This document shows positions 17,601-25,139 of a stretch of DNA of 37,778 nt, piece after piece. Position numbers and translations under genes: made by a program. The notes below the pieces were generated by a model. The model saw nothing but the letters and a program-made list of their open reading frames with translations, ran no database searches and was not told the DNA's origin. Source of the DNA: Oscillospiraceae bacterium. Lineage in GTDB: Bacteria > Bacillota_A > Clostridia > Oscillospirales > Oscillospiraceae. Location: NCBI GenBank assembly GCA_017540945.1, contig JAFYAB010000030.1, positions 1-37,778 on the forward strand, given 5' to 3'. How positions within the stretch are numbered: the first letter of the stretch is position 1; each line of letters opens with the position of its first letter.

Positions 17601-19305
17601 CGTTGCCGTTGATGGAAACCGTGGCAGTGCCGGAGGTCACCTGGGCGTCGGAGACATAGTAGCCGGTCTTCGGGCTGGCGGTGATCTTGTTGCCGTTGAC
17701 GCTGACGGTACCGTAGCTGGTGTTGTTGGAAACAGCGGTCACGGTGTAGGAGGCGTCGTCGGTATAGGCCTTGATGCGGAAGTCGCCGTTGTTGGGCACG
17801 TTGGTCCAGGAGCCGTTGGCTTCCTTATAGTAAGAGGTGTTGCCATGGTTGGTGTGGGTGAAGGTGACCCAGCTGACGTCGCTGCTGGTGGCGTCATAGG
17901 GGATGTGGACATAGGTGTTGTTCTCATCGGGATCGGGCTCGGGAGTGCTCAGCTTGAAGACCACGGAGAACTTCTCCCCGTTCGTCAGAGACACGCTCTG
18001 GTCCAGAGGAATGGTGAAGTAGCCGGAGTAAGGCAGGTAGCCGCTCTGGGTGGCCGCCAGGGTTCCGGAGCTGGGGTTGGTATCGGAAGTCAGGCCGGTG
18101 TAGATGTACAGGGTGTAGGTGGTGGCCTCATCCCAGGGAGAGAGGGCCACGGCCTTCAGAGACTGGGTGCCGTTGGCGGTGAAAATGTTGGCGATCTGGC
18201 AGTTGTTGCCCATGCTCTGATAGTTCACCACGTTGCCGGTGCCGTCGTACTGATAGCAGTGGGCGTAGTTGTCTTCCGCGGCGACCTTGTAGAAGCAGCA
18301 GGCGCTGTTGGCCACGGAGGTGTCCTCATAGGAGAGGTAGAAGTAGCCGTTATTGCCCCAGGATGAGGCCCAGGAATTCTTGATGATCCAGGCGCCGGGG
18401 TTGGAGGGCCGCTTGCCGGACTTAAAGTTGGAGACGGCGTAGTTGTCGTCCCAGCCCACCACGGTGACGGCGTGGTTGGAGGAGGTACCGGCGTTATAGT
18501 AGTAGGCGTAGGTGGAGGTATTCAGATAGCTGTCGCTGTGGTAGTAACTGATGGTGCCCGCGCCGTACTCCATGATGGCCTGCTTGACGGCGTCCCGGTC
18601 CGAGGCGTTGATCCAGGTGGCGTCGGTCACGTGGGCCACGTTGTAGGCGTAGGCGTACTGGGAGTTCAGACCGGAGGTGGAGGCTTTGCTGTAGGCCAGG
18701 GCGGAGGTGGACTCGGAGGCCGCGCCTTCCCAACGCATCAGCGTATAGGTGGCAAGGGCGTAGTTGCCGCCCCGGTCCAGATAAGAAGATGCGCTGCTGT
18801 CGGTTTTCGCGGTGGTCTTATCGCCGGTCAGCATCCCCTCGGCGTCGTAGGCGTTGGTATAGGTGAACCAAGCCAGATGATACTCGGAGAGGTCCATGCT
18901 GGTGGTGGCGGCGGCGCCGGTGGCCTTGTTGATGATGCCGTGCTTGATCATGTAGGCCTCAATGGGCGCCATGGTGCCGAAGGTCCAGCAGGTGCCGTAG
19001 GGATTCTGGTTCTTGACGGAGGTGATGTAGCCGTAGTCACGGCTGTCGTAGCTGGAGGGCAGGGTGCCGCGATTGGCAGTACGGCCTAAGAGCCGGTTGT
19101 AGGCGGCCATGTCGCCCCGGGCGTAGGCGTCGGAGACGGCGCTGCTGCCGTGCCGCTCAAAGGGGATATAATCGTTGGGCATCCGGGTGTCCGCCCGGCC
19201 TTCCCCTGCAATCCCATTCCCTGCCAAAGCGATGGTCGGGAGCATGGTCATCACCAGAAGGACCGAAAGAACGAGCGCGAGAATCTTTTTCAGCGGGTGT
19301 TTCAT
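14689..19305 (-). CDS. Large secreted papain-family (C1) protease with repeats
   Basis: 1538 residues. Signal peptide 1-28 ends in ALA. A C1A domain (about 80-330) carries Gln100 and Cys106 (NQNPYGTCWTF), His278 (NHAVTVVGWDD) and Asn310 (IIKNSWASSWGNNGYFYLSYED), a complete papain triad. A lectin-like/jelly-roll region (about 335-515) follows, as in other clostridial C1 proteases. Then come InlB-type beta-grasp repeats (GYTFVGW, GYSFVGW, GYTFLGW), three trefoil-like modules (two of them close copies: VLKGLSGN...YLYS(R/Q)SSYSSSYC) and two copies of a Cys-rich double motif (YCATCGEELSR / YCTRCNAELSR). There is no membrane anchor or sortase signal. The protein stops right after the third module (TVTYYTT), just where copies one and two pass into the Cys-rich part. 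It may digest host or dietary protein or mucin. Confidence 0.88.
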   Translation of the reverse strand: MKHPLKKILALVLSVLLVMTMLPTIALAGNGIAGEGRADTRMPNDYIPFERHGSSAVSDAYARGDMAAYNRLLGRTANRGTLPSSYDSRDYGYITSVKNQNPYGTCWTFGTMAPIEAYMIKHGIINKATGAAATTSMDLSEYHLAWFTYTNAYDAEGMLTGDKTTAKTDSSASSYLDRGGNYALATYTLMRWEGAASESTSALAYSKASTSGLNSQYAYAYNVAHVTDATWINASDRDAVKQAIMEYGAGTISYYHSDSYLNTSTYAYYYNAGTSSNHAVTVVGWDDNYAVSNFKSGKRPSNPGAWIIKNSWASSWGNNGYFYLSYEDTSVANSACCFYKVAAEDNYAHCYQYDGTGNVVNYQSMGNNCQIANIFTANGTQSLKAVALSPWDEATTYTLYIYTGLTSDTNPSSGTLAATQSGYLPYSGYFTIPLDQSVSLTNGEKFSVVFKLSTPEPDPDENNTYVHIPYDATSSDVSWVTFTHTNHGNTSYYKEANGSWTNVPNNGDFRIKAYTDDASYTVTAVSNNTSYGTVSVNGNKITASPKTGYYVSDAQVTSGTATVSINGNVITVNASSDCTVKVIFAAKPQYTVTYKALGNTLSSTTAYIQDVINLPSTATAVDGYTFVGWTASTVAETTEKPSYYAPGAEYTVTANATLHALYTRSEGSGEIVYEIVSEPITDWAGKYVVTCGKDSSMLVLKGLSGNTSYESSSAGGAASFSATGMTLDNGVLKNVGNAYIFEAASADGGWSLKNASTGTYLGSYNSYLYSRSSYSSSYCVWSLEYDTYNICMKLSNAASSSYPYLVKGSNSYFVINSGYTTNKTQLWKQTTASTTYYNTNPSATHSHTAAAAVQENYVAPSCTAAGSYDEVVYCATCGEELSRTTKTVAALGHNAGSPVQENYVAPTETVDGGYDTVTYCTRCNAELSRTHTTLPATGPTVYYTVSFSVPAAVTAPASQTVAAGGSVTLPTAGAPDGYSFVGWVTAACENVTVKPTVLTGSYTPAANVTLYALYSFTEGSGGDTVYQLADAFENGGKYILVASGAISGTSGKAVGNTAVTSSHYLSPVAVTVNSDNTVTASSANLPKVLWVASGNSTNGYTLYNEAVGKYMGLDSSEYLAPTASGLAWTYTSNQYLDNKVDSEGYYYLSYSSSSTVRYTTSKSGAVIKLYKQTSTGATYYTTVIGESTHTHTAAAAVQENYAAPTCTAAGSYDEVVYCATCGEELSRTHKTVAALGHNAGMPVQENYVAPTETTDGGYDTVTYCTRCNAELSRTHTTLPATGVTTYTVSFTVPAGVAAVASMSAEANSYITLPTAGAPEGYTFLGWVTETVNNSTTAPSNILTGSYKVTGNITLKALYSYTETGAGGETAYELLSAAPSDWTGSYLITYGTNTSSLYVLKGLSGNNKYESSSNGSAVLYSNTGMSYADGYMTGVTNAYVWNIAKTGSYYTIQNASTNTYLANKSNYLYSQSSYSSSYCRWTLSCSSGNITAKNTGSSRYPYLSFSSSNYFMVNRSVPTGLYFWKQTTTSGSTVTYYTT
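15475..15745 (-). repeat. Near-identical Cys-rich repeat, copy 2 (in protease gene)
   Basis: This roughly 270-bp stretch encodes the second copy of YCATCGEELSR ... YCTRCNAELSR. It matches 16507-16777 at nearly every base at a constant offset of 1032 bp with no indels at the two ends I compared, implying recent duplication or gene conversion. Confidence 0.8.
16507..16777 (-). repeat. Near-identical Cys-rich repeat, copy 1 (in protease gene)
   Basis: First copy, in coding order, of the Cys-rich double motif; partner of 15475-15745. Four CxxC pairs in total across both copies suggest small metal-binding or disulphide knots outside the cell. Confidence 0.8.
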
Positions 19306-19359
19306 AGGAATAAAACTCTCCCATCAATCAGATTTGCACCGCGATTGCAGTACTGTATT

Positions 19360-19387
19360 ATTATACCATAGAAAGTGAAAATGTCCA
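19360..19387 (-). promoter_or_regulatory. Promoter for the large protease
   Basis: Minus-strand TGGACA (19387-19382), 16-bp spacer, TATAAT (19365-19360) with an extended TGG before the -10 (TGGTATAAT). Confidence 0.7.
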
Positions 19388-19644
19388 GATTTATCTATTC
19401 CTCCTATTGCTTTTTGTTGAAAACGTCAAAAAGCAAGTCTTAAGATGCAAAGGTATTATTACATATATATCCGCTGTTCGGTTTTGATGGTCAGCTATGT
19501 GGTCAGCCCCGGTTTTCCGGCCCTTTTTCCGTCATTGAGAGATCGTAGAGGACGGGTTTCCCCTCTCGCAGACCGGTCGCAGCAATCCGTTTATCCGTAT
19601 CCGCAATGCAGCGCGGGCTATCAGCCCGCCTTCTGTAGCAGCGA
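19388..19644. other. Gene-free spacer with two hairpins
   Basis: No credible gene. It contains a 10-bp hairpin TTGCTTTTTG/CAAAAAGCAA (19407-19436) and a 7-bp GCGGGCT-ATC-AGCCCGC hairpin (19613-19629) lying 16 bp downstream of the stop of the next minus-strand gene, a possible weak terminator without a clear T-tract. Confidence 0.5.
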
Positions 19645-19947
19645 TCAGAGTAAGGTCAACCTGCTTTTCAGCAGCGGGATTCCTTCCTCCATCCACCATC
19701 CGTTGTCAACGCCGCCGGAGCTCATCCCGCCATGGGCAAACTGTTCAATTACGGCAAAGTCCATATATTTGTCGGTCAGAACCTTGCCGGAAAGGGAATA
19801 GTATTCCTGCTTGATCCACGCTTCCAGCTCGTCGGGAGATATCATATCCATATTCTCAGCGCGTTCTTTCAGGTAATCCCAAAAATATGGATCGCCTCTG
19901 AATCCCCATCTTTTTGGCTTATCTTCAAATATCTTTGACAGCTTCAT
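19645..19947 (-). CDS. Orphan small hypothetical protein
   Basis: 100 residues, cytosolic, no signal or membrane segment. Conspicuous stretches are RWGFRGDPYFWDYLKE near the N-terminus and AHGGMSSGGVDNGWWMEEGIPLL near the C-terminus. I do not recognise a characterised family; the pattern recalls small proteins of unknown function near polymorphic-toxin immunity genes, but this is memory-based and weak. The ATG at 19947 has GAGGAG about 7 nt upstream; an upstream extension to 20151 is open but lacks a ribosome site and reads as hydrophobic noise. The gene sits alone in an AT-richer islet between the protease and tRNA-Pro, which fits acquisition by transfer. Confidence 0.6.
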   Translation of the reverse strand: MKLSKIFEDKPKRWGFRGDPYFWDYLKERAENMDMISPDELEAWIKQEYYSLSGKVLTDKYMDFAVIEQFAHGGMSSGGVDNGWWMEEGIPLLKSRLTLL

Positions 19948-20278
19948 ATTCCCGCTCCTCAAAATGTTTCGTATTGTAATAATAACACAAATCATAAAAG
20001 AAAACAAGTTTTCCCGTGAAAAGATAACAGAACCAGCGGTTGTCAAACATTGTGACACAGTAATCAAAGAGAAGGAAATCGTCTGGGAGAAGGCTGTAAG
20101 GCGCACGAAAAGAGCTGAAAGATCGGCATTAGAAAGTGAAAAACGCTTCATCTTTGACGGGTTTTTCTCCGTTATTTCCGTGTCAGCGTTTCCGCTAAAT
20201 AGTCAGTTCTGTGGTCAGCTTTTTCTGCGTTTCCGGGTTTCGGCGTATCGCACAAATAACCGGGCTTTGTAAAAGAAG
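19948..20278. other. AT-rich gene-free stretch
   Basis: About 330 bp with no supported gene. Base composition is visibly more AT-rich and lacks the codon bias of the neighbours. I see no convincing promoter or RNA fold; likely decayed accessory sequence. Confidence 0.5.
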
Positions 20279-20321
20279 AATCCTCAGATTTTTGTGCTTC
20301 CTGCACAAAAATCTGAGGATT
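20279..20321 (-). terminator. tRNA-Pro terminator
   Basis: A perfect 19-bp stem (20279-20297 with 20303-20321), 5-nt loop. It begins only 1 nt after the encoded CCA end of tRNA-Pro on the minus strand. Confidence 0.85.
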
Positions 20322-20322
20322 T

Positions 20323-20399
20323 TGGTCGGAGTGGCGGGATTCGAACCCACGGCCTCTTGGACCCGAACCAAGCGCGATACCAAACTTCGCCACACCCCG
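20323..20399 (-). tRNA. tRNA-Pro (anticodon CGG)
   Basis: 77-nt cloverleaf on the minus strand. The acceptor stem CGGGGTG pairs with CACTCCG, and CCA is encoded. The anticodon arm is CTTGG-TTCGGGT-CCAAG, giving anticodon CGG (codon CCG). The T arm has GTGGGTTCGAATCCCGC. A promoter and a terminator of its own flank it. Confidence 0.95.
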
Positions 20400-20412
20400 A
20401 AATTGCCTTATT

Positions 20413-20441
20413 ATTATACTTGCGATCATGTAGAAAGTCAA
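20413..20441 (-). promoter_or_regulatory. tRNA-Pro promoter
   Basis: Minus-strand TTGACT (20441-20436), 17-bp spacer, TATAAT (20418-20413), 14 bp before the tRNA 5' end. Confidence 0.8.
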
Positions 20442-20451
20442 GTCTTTTTTG

Positions 20452-20522
20452 TTGTCTATGCGGATGAACATTGTAGGTTGTCTATGCGAATAAACATTGT
20501 TGTCAAGGCGGATGAACTTTTT
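20452..20522. repeat. Three degenerate direct repeats, possible IS21-like end
   Basis: TTGTCTATGCGGATGAAC starts at 20452, TTGTCTATGCGAATAAAC at 20478 and TTGTCAAGGCGGATGAAC at 20500 (spacing 26 and 22). IS21-family elements carry several such repeats at each end beginning TGT. No istA/istB genes follow, so this would be a solitary remnant just upstream of tRNA-Pro. Confidence 0.5.
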
Positions 20523-20736
20523 TAGAGACGGTGGCAGTTCTTGTGATCGTTCGATTGGCCTGTGTTTTGTAGCAGCGAAACGTACTGGCTGCAGCGTATT
20601 AACAGATAATTGCTCTATTGCAGAGAAACACGCTTCGCGTCGGGCCTCCCGTCGGAAGCCAGAAGAAGGACGTCAGTAAGACGCCCTTCTTCTGGAAGTT
20701 TATCAAGACAGCTACATGTACGTTTTGGAGGACCGC
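20523..20736. other. Gene-free stretch with one hairpin
   Basis: No supported gene. A hairpin CCAGAAGAAGG (20659-20669) with CCTTCTTCTGG (20685-20695), extended by CGTC/GACG, lies downstream of glgB and may terminate it although the following T-tract on the minus strand is poor. Confidence 0.45.
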
Positions 20737-22632
20737 TTAGGCGGGAAAGGCTATGATTACGGCCTCAAAGGGACGGAGCTCGAACTGGAGGCTGTACGGA
20801 AGCTTATCACATTTCTCCGCTCTCGCCGGTCTTTGCTTCTCTCTGCCCGGAGCGTCCTCTGTTTCCGCGGCCTCGCAGGTGCTGAACAGGCGCTGATAGC
20901 TTCCCTCGCAGGGAACGCCCACGGTATAGTAGGGATAGCACTTGTCTGAGAAGTTGCAGACCACCAGGACCGCGCCGTCGTAGTTCCATGGGTTGCGGCG
21001 GATGAAGGAGAGGATATTCCGCTCCTTGTCGTTGCGGTTGACCCACTCGAAGGTCTTCTCATCCCGGTGATCGCTGTGCAGGCAAAGATAGCGCTTGTAG
21101 AGCTCCAGCAGCTTCCGCACCGAGAGCAGAACGTCCCGGTGTTCCGGCGTGTCTGCCAGTTTCCAGTCCAGAGACTTGGCCTCGGACCACTCGGCCTCCT
21201 GGCCAAACTCCTGGCCCATGAACAGCAGCTTCTTGCCGGGATGGGTGAACTGCCAGGTCAGCAGGGTCTTCAGCCCCTCCAGCTGCTCCTCCGGAGTGCC
21301 GGGGGCCTTCTGCAGCAGGGACTTTTTCAGATGTACCACCTCGTCGTGGCTCAGCGGCAGGACAAAATTCTCCTCAAAGACATAATCAGCGGTATGGGTC
21401 AGGACCTTATGCATCCCTTCGCGGTATTTCGGCTCGACGCCGATGTAGCGCAGGGTGTCGTTCATCCAGCCCATATCCCACTTAAAGTTGAAGCCGATGC
21501 CGCCCTCGCTGACCGGGTCGGTGATGCCGGCGATGGTGGAGGAATCCTCCGCGATCATGTAAGCCGGCGTTTTCTCGTTGACCGCCTGGTTCAGCTGTTT
21601 CAGGAAGCCCTCGCTCTCCAGATTGATGTTGCCGCCGTGGACGTTGGGGCGCCAATGATAGCGGGAGAAGCTGGCGTAGAGCATGGCAGCCACGGCATCC
21701 ACGCGCAGCGCGTCGATATGGAACTCGCGGATCCAATAGAAAGCGCTGGAAATCAGGAAGGAGCGCACCTCGGGCTTGCCGTGGTCGAAGGCAAAGGTGC
21801 CCCACTCCGGATATTCAGCCCGCAGAGGATCGGCGGATTCATACAGCGGGGATCCGTCGAACTCGCCGAGGCCGTAGCTGTCCTTCGGGAAGTGGGCCGG
21901 AACAAAGTCCAGGATCACCTGGATCCCTGCCTGGTGCAGCTTGTCCACCAGGTAGCGGAGGTCGTCCGGCTTGCCGTGACGGCTGTTCGGGGAGAAGAAG
22001 CCCGTGACCTGATAGCCCCAGGAGCCGTCAAAGGGGTGCTCGCAGATGCCCATGAGCTCCACGTGCGTAAAGCCCATCCACTGGACATACTCCGCCAGCT
22101 GATCGGCCAGCTCCCGGTAATTGACGAAGCCCATGTAATCTTCTTCGCCCTTGAAATCCTTTTTCCAGGATCCAAGATGGACCTCATAGATCGCCATAGG
22201 GTGGTCGCGAACTGTTTTGTTTTCCTTTTTCGCCTGGAATTCCGCATCGTGCCAGGCGTAGCCCTCCAGAGGCGTCACGATGGATGCGTTGGCTGGGCGA
22301 AGCTCCGAGAGGAACGCGTAAGGATCTGATTTCAGGCGGCGTACATCGTCCCTGCCGGTGACGACATAACGATAGACATCGCCTTCTTCCACGCCAGGAA
22401 TAAAGGCCTCCCAAACGCCGGGGTCCGCTTCCGATGTCTGCAGGGGCTGCTCCGCATCCCAGCCAGTCCTCGAGTTCAGGACCGCGACGCTTTTTGCATT
22501 CGGAGCCCAAACTGCGAAATTCGTACCCCGAACTCCGTCCCGCTCCATGATGTGCGCGCCGAGTTTCCGGTAGCTTTCATAGTTTGTCCCCTCATGAAAA
22601 AGGCGGCTGTCAAACTCTGTGAATAATCCCAT
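20737..22632 (-). CDS. glgB: 1,4-alpha-glucan branching enzyme
   Basis: 631-residue GH13 enzyme that makes alpha-1,6 branches in glycogen. An N-terminal CBM48 (about 20-120) is followed by the catalytic barrel: nucleophile Asp312 (DALRVDAVAAML), acid/base Glu362 (YMIAEDSS) and Asp430 (LPLSHDEV). The C-terminal beta domain ends with ELRPFEAVIIAFPA. Residues 579-605 are a charged insertion (EAAETEDAPGREKQRPAR). The frame is open to 22680, but the ATG at 22632 has GAAAGGAG 8 nt upstream and starts the conserved region, so it is chosen. glgB stands alone; no other glycogen genes (glgA, glgC, glgD, glgP) are in the window. Confidence 0.94.
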   Translation of the reverse strand: MGLFTEFDSRLFHEGTNYESYRKLGAHIMERDGVRGTNFAVWAPNAKSVAVLNSRTGWDAEQPLQTSEADPGVWEAFIPGVEEGDVYRYVVTGRDDVRRLKSDPYAFLSELRPANASIVTPLEGYAWHDAEFQAKKENKTVRDHPMAIYEVHLGSWKKDFKGEEDYMGFVNYRELADQLAEYVQWMGFTHVELMGICEHPFDGSWGYQVTGFFSPNSRHGKPDDLRYLVDKLHQAGIQVILDFVPAHFPKDSYGLGEFDGSPLYESADPLRAEYPEWGTFAFDHGKPEVRSFLISSAFYWIREFHIDALRVDAVAAMLYASFSRYHWRPNVHGGNINLESEGFLKQLNQAVNEKTPAYMIAEDSSTIAGITDPVSEGGIGFNFKWDMGWMNDTLRYIGVEPKYREGMHKVLTHTADYVFEENFVLPLSHDEVVHLKKSLLQKAPGTPEEQLEGLKTLLTWQFTHPGKKLLFMGQEFGQEAEWSEAKSLDWKLADTPEHRDVLLSVRKLLELYKRYLCLHSDHRDEKTFEWVNRNDKERNILSFIRRNPWNYDGAVLVVCNFSDKCYPYYTVGVPCEGSYQRLFSTCEAAETEDAPGREKQRPARAEKCDKLPYSLQFELRPFEAVIIAFPA

Positions 22633-22697
22633 GCTATGAACTCCTTTCTTCTGATAAACTGAAAATGAAACGGATCTCACTCCGTCATTTCGTTCCT

Positions 22698-22726
22698 ATT
22701 TTATACCCAATCCAATCAGAATTCAA
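22698..22726 (-). promoter_or_regulatory. glgB promoter
   Basis: Minus-strand TTGAAT (22726-22721), 17-bp spacer, TAAAAT (22703-22698). Confidence 0.6.
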
Positions 22727-22766
22727 TGGGTTTTGATAATTATTCTCATGCTGCACATATCTTACC

Positions 22767-22813
22767 AAAGTCGGCAAAGAGAACCGCTTTCTGCCCTTCT
22801 CTTTGCCGACTTT
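22767..22813. terminator. Terminator after the NCS2 permease gene
   Basis: A perfect 17-bp stem AAAGTCGGCAAAGAGAA (22767-22783) with its complement (22797-22813). It follows the permease stop (22840) on the minus strand. The better T-tract is on the plus strand (GACTTTTTT), so it may also insulate against plus-strand transcription. Confidence 0.75.
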
Positions 22814-22839
22814 TTTGCCGCTTCCGCGGTCTTCTTTTC

Positions 22840-24348
22840 CTATTCTTCCTTTTGTTCCGGTTCGGGTTCTTCGATCTCAGCCACCTCTAAGGGTTTGTCC
22901 TTGGGAATCAGGATGTTGAGCAGAATGGCCAGGATCGCGGAGGGAACGATACCGGAGCCGCCGAAGATATATTTGAGCCACTGCGGCATGAAGCCCTGGG
23001 CTGCGGTGGCGGAACCGAGGCCAAAGCCCAGTCCCAGAGAGATCGCCACGATGGTGGCGTTGCGGCCGGTCAAGGGCTCCTTGGTGATCAGGTTGATTCC
23101 GGAGATCACAATGTTGGCGAACATCACGATGGCAGCTCCGCCGAGAACGGGCTGGGGCATGATGTTGATGACAGCGCCGATTTTGGGAAAGAGTCCTGCC
23201 AGCACCAGGATGCCCGCGCCCATTGCGATGGCAAAGCGGTTGACCACCTTGGTCATTCCAACGAGACCCACGTTCTGGCTGAAGGAGGTGTTTGGCAGCA
23301 CGCCAAAGACAGCAGCCACGGAGGAGCCGAAGCCGTCGCAGATCACGGAGCCGGAGAGCTCGCGGTCGGTGGCTTCGCGGTTCAGGCCGCCCTCCACCAC
23401 GCCGGTGGTGTCGCCAATGGTTTCCACCGCGGTGACGATGAACATGATGCACATGGGGATGATTGCGTCAACCCGGAAGACCGGCTTCACAGGAAGAAGG
23501 CTCGGCAGGGCGAACCACTTTGCCCCGCCAACCTTGGACCACTGGGTCACGAAGGCGTAGGTGGCGGTCTTGACTTCCTCCACACCGTCCGCGTTTTTGA
23601 CCACATACTCAAAGGTGTTGGGCAGGACAAAGCCCATAATCATGGAAACAATATAACCCACGATGATGCCCAACAGTACGGAAGCAATGGAGGGAAAACC
23701 CTTCAGCCCATGCTTGAAAACCAGGATCGCGATCATGGTGACCAGACCAAGGAAAAGATTCCACATGTGTCCAAAGTCGGGAACTGTGGAGCCGCCGCCT
23801 CCGAAGAAGTTGATGCCAACGGGAATCAGGCTCAGGCCGATGGCAATGACGACGGTGCCGGTCACGACCGCGGGGAAGAATTTGCGCAGGGGCTTGATCA
23901 GGAAACCAAGACCCATCTCAAAGACACCGCCGATGATGCAGGCACCCATAATGGCGCCGTAGGCAAAAATGCCGGCGTTGACGTCCGTTGTAATGACGCC
24001 TGCGGCAATGCCTGCCAGCATACTTCCGGCAATGGCGTTATTGACGCCGATAAAGCCGGACGAGGTCCCCATAACGATGGGCAGCCTGCCGCCGATGGGA
24101 CCGATGGGATAGAGCTGGACAAAGGTGATGAGGCCGGCGATCAGCATGGCGTTCTGCAGCAGAGAAACCCGCAAATCCGCAAAGCCGTTGCCGTCTGTCA
24201 GGCCGCAGGTCCCCATAATGATCAGCAGCGGGGACAGATTGCCGACGAACATCGCCAGCACATGCTGCAGGCCCAGAGGGATCGCCTGTCCCAGCGGGAT
24301 GCGTCCGTCGAGGGAATAGGGGCTGGAATACTCTGGCTTATTTGACAT
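22840..24348 (-). CDS. NCS2-family xanthine/uracil-type permease
   Basis: 502-residue nucleobase:cation symporter with about 12-14 membrane segments. Family marks: IPLGLQHVLAMFVG in TM1, AVETIGDTTGVVEGG with the substrate-site Glu, and the NCS2 signature QNVGLVGMTK (Q-N-x-G-x4-T-K). It most resembles xanthine/urate permeases rather than UraA. An acidic tail (EIEEPEPEQKEE) is cytosolic. AGGAAAGGAAG precedes the start. Its promoter is at 24432-24459 with a roughly 77-nt leader; I looked for and did not find a purine riboswitch there. With the guanine deaminase at 32974-34245, which makes xanthine, it supports purine use. Confidence 0.88.
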   Translation of the reverse strand: MSNKPEYSSPYSLDGRIPLGQAIPLGLQHVLAMFVGNLSPLLIIMGTCGLTDGNGFADLRVSLLQNAMLIAGLITFVQLYPIGPIGGRLPIVMGTSSGFIGVNNAIAGSMLAGIAAGVITTDVNAGIFAYGAIMGACIIGGVFEMGLGFLIKPLRKFFPAVVTGTVVIAIGLSLIPVGINFFGGGGSTVPDFGHMWNLFLGLVTMIAILVFKHGLKGFPSIASVLLGIIVGYIVSMIMGFVLPNTFEYVVKNADGVEEVKTATYAFVTQWSKVGGAKWFALPSLLPVKPVFRVDAIIPMCIMFIVTAVETIGDTTGVVEGGLNREATDRELSGSVICDGFGSSVAAVFGVLPNTSFSQNVGLVGMTKVVNRFAIAMGAGILVLAGLFPKIGAVINIMPQPVLGGAAIVMFANIVISGINLITKEPLTGRNATIVAISLGLGFGLGSATAAQGFMPQWLKYIFGGSGIVPSAILAILLNILIPKDKPLEVAEIEEPEPEQKEE

Positions 24349-24431
24349 GGTTGATTTCTTCCTTTCCTGTTTTGTCTGCCGTTATGGCTTTTTCATATGG
24401 TTTTCTGAAAAGCTCTCCCCTGCTGATTTCT

Positions 24432-24459
24432 ATTATACAGGAAATGAAGAAATATGCAA
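24432..24459 (-). promoter_or_regulatory. NCS2 permease promoter
   Basis: Minus-strand TTGCAT (24459-24454), 16-bp spacer, TATAAT (24437-24432). Confidence 0.7.
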
Positions 24460-24546
24460 TCCCTATCTTTGCGGGCTGCCGGTATGCGGGACGGTTTTTT
24501 CAGACTCCCATGCAGAAATCATCCGGCGATTTGCCGGAACAGCAAA

Positions 24547-24597
24547 CACAACGCAGAAGTCCGGAGGAGCATAATCGCTCCGGGCTTCTGCGTTGTG
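24547..24597 (-). terminator. Terminator of the small membrane protein gene
   Basis: A roughly 20-bp stem (24547-24566 with 24578-24597; one G-T pair, 11-nt loop), downstream of the stop at 24647. It closes the ABC transporter operon on the minus strand. Confidence 0.8.
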
Positions 24598-24646
24598 CTG
24601 TTCGTGTTGTTCGTCGCCGGAAGCTGCGTACAGCTTGCGCGATGAC

Positions 24647-25087
24647 TTATTTGGCCGCTTCGGCTGTCGCTGCAGCCTGGAACTCATTGATCTCGTTCAT
24701 GAGCTCTTCGATGCTGGCTTCATCCTTGGGCATATTGATGATCAGACCCACTACGCCCAAATAAGGATTGCTGGCGGACTTGGCGATCAGGGAACCGGGC
24801 TTGGTCTTCTCCGCTTCATTCCGGATGGTGGTGAAGATCCCGATGGAAGAGACCGTCATGACGATGGCCATCACAACCGCGATCACGCCGAAGATCATGG
24901 CGCCCACGCCCTTACCGCCCTTTTTCTTCGCAGAAAGGCCCAGCGCAAAGGCCAGAACGCCCAGCAGCAACGCAACGCAGCCGCCGATCGCGCCGGTGAG
25001 GAAGGTCAGAAACAGGGCAATCAGGACGCCGAAAATACCCAATACGATGCCGAGTACAGGATGGCCGACTTTCATTTTGTTTTCCAT
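24647..25087 (-). CDS. Small membrane protein, unknown function
   Basis: 146 residues with three hydrophobic spans (about 10-30, 33-52, 60-80), a GAKKKGGKG-like basic loop (SAKKKGGKGVG) between spans two and three, and a polar C-terminal part (about 85-146). I do not recognise a named family. It follows the ABC permease by 52 nt in the same direction and shares its terminator, so it may belong to that transporter operon, as small DUF4190-like proteins often do. GGAGG lies 10 nt before the start; an internal Met5 is an alternative. Confidence 0.65.
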   Translation of the reverse strand: MENKMKVGHPVLGIVLGIFGVLIALFLTFLTGAIGGCVALLLGVLAFALGLSAKKKGGKGVGAMIFGVIAVVMAIVMTVSSIGIFTTIRNEAEKTKPGSLIAKSASNPYLGVVGLIINMPKDEASIEELMNEINEFQAAATAEAAK

Positions 25088-25139
25088 TTTTTATTTTCCT
25101 CCATTTTATTGTTCGGTTTCCAGAAGAAACGCGAAAGAC

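Noticed and set aside
14950..18366. Very long open frame on the plus strand, antisense to the large protease
   Set aside because: It is a composition shadow: Gly/Val/Ala-rich repeats mirror the GC-rich sense codons, with no ribosome site or domain, while the sense frame has a complete papain triad.
19498..20219. TGTGGTCAGC at 19498-19507 and 20210-20219 as target-site duplication of an inserted segment
   Set aside because: Ten identical bases 712 bp apart, with diverging flanks and no terminal inverted repeats; likely chance.
20452..20522. CRISPR array
   Set aside because: Only three diverged repeats with spacers of a few bases; no cas genes.
24349..24460. Purine riboswitch ahead of the NCS2 permease
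   Set aside because: The short leader lacks the conserved purine-aptamer core and its loop-loop sequences; only a plain promoter is visible.
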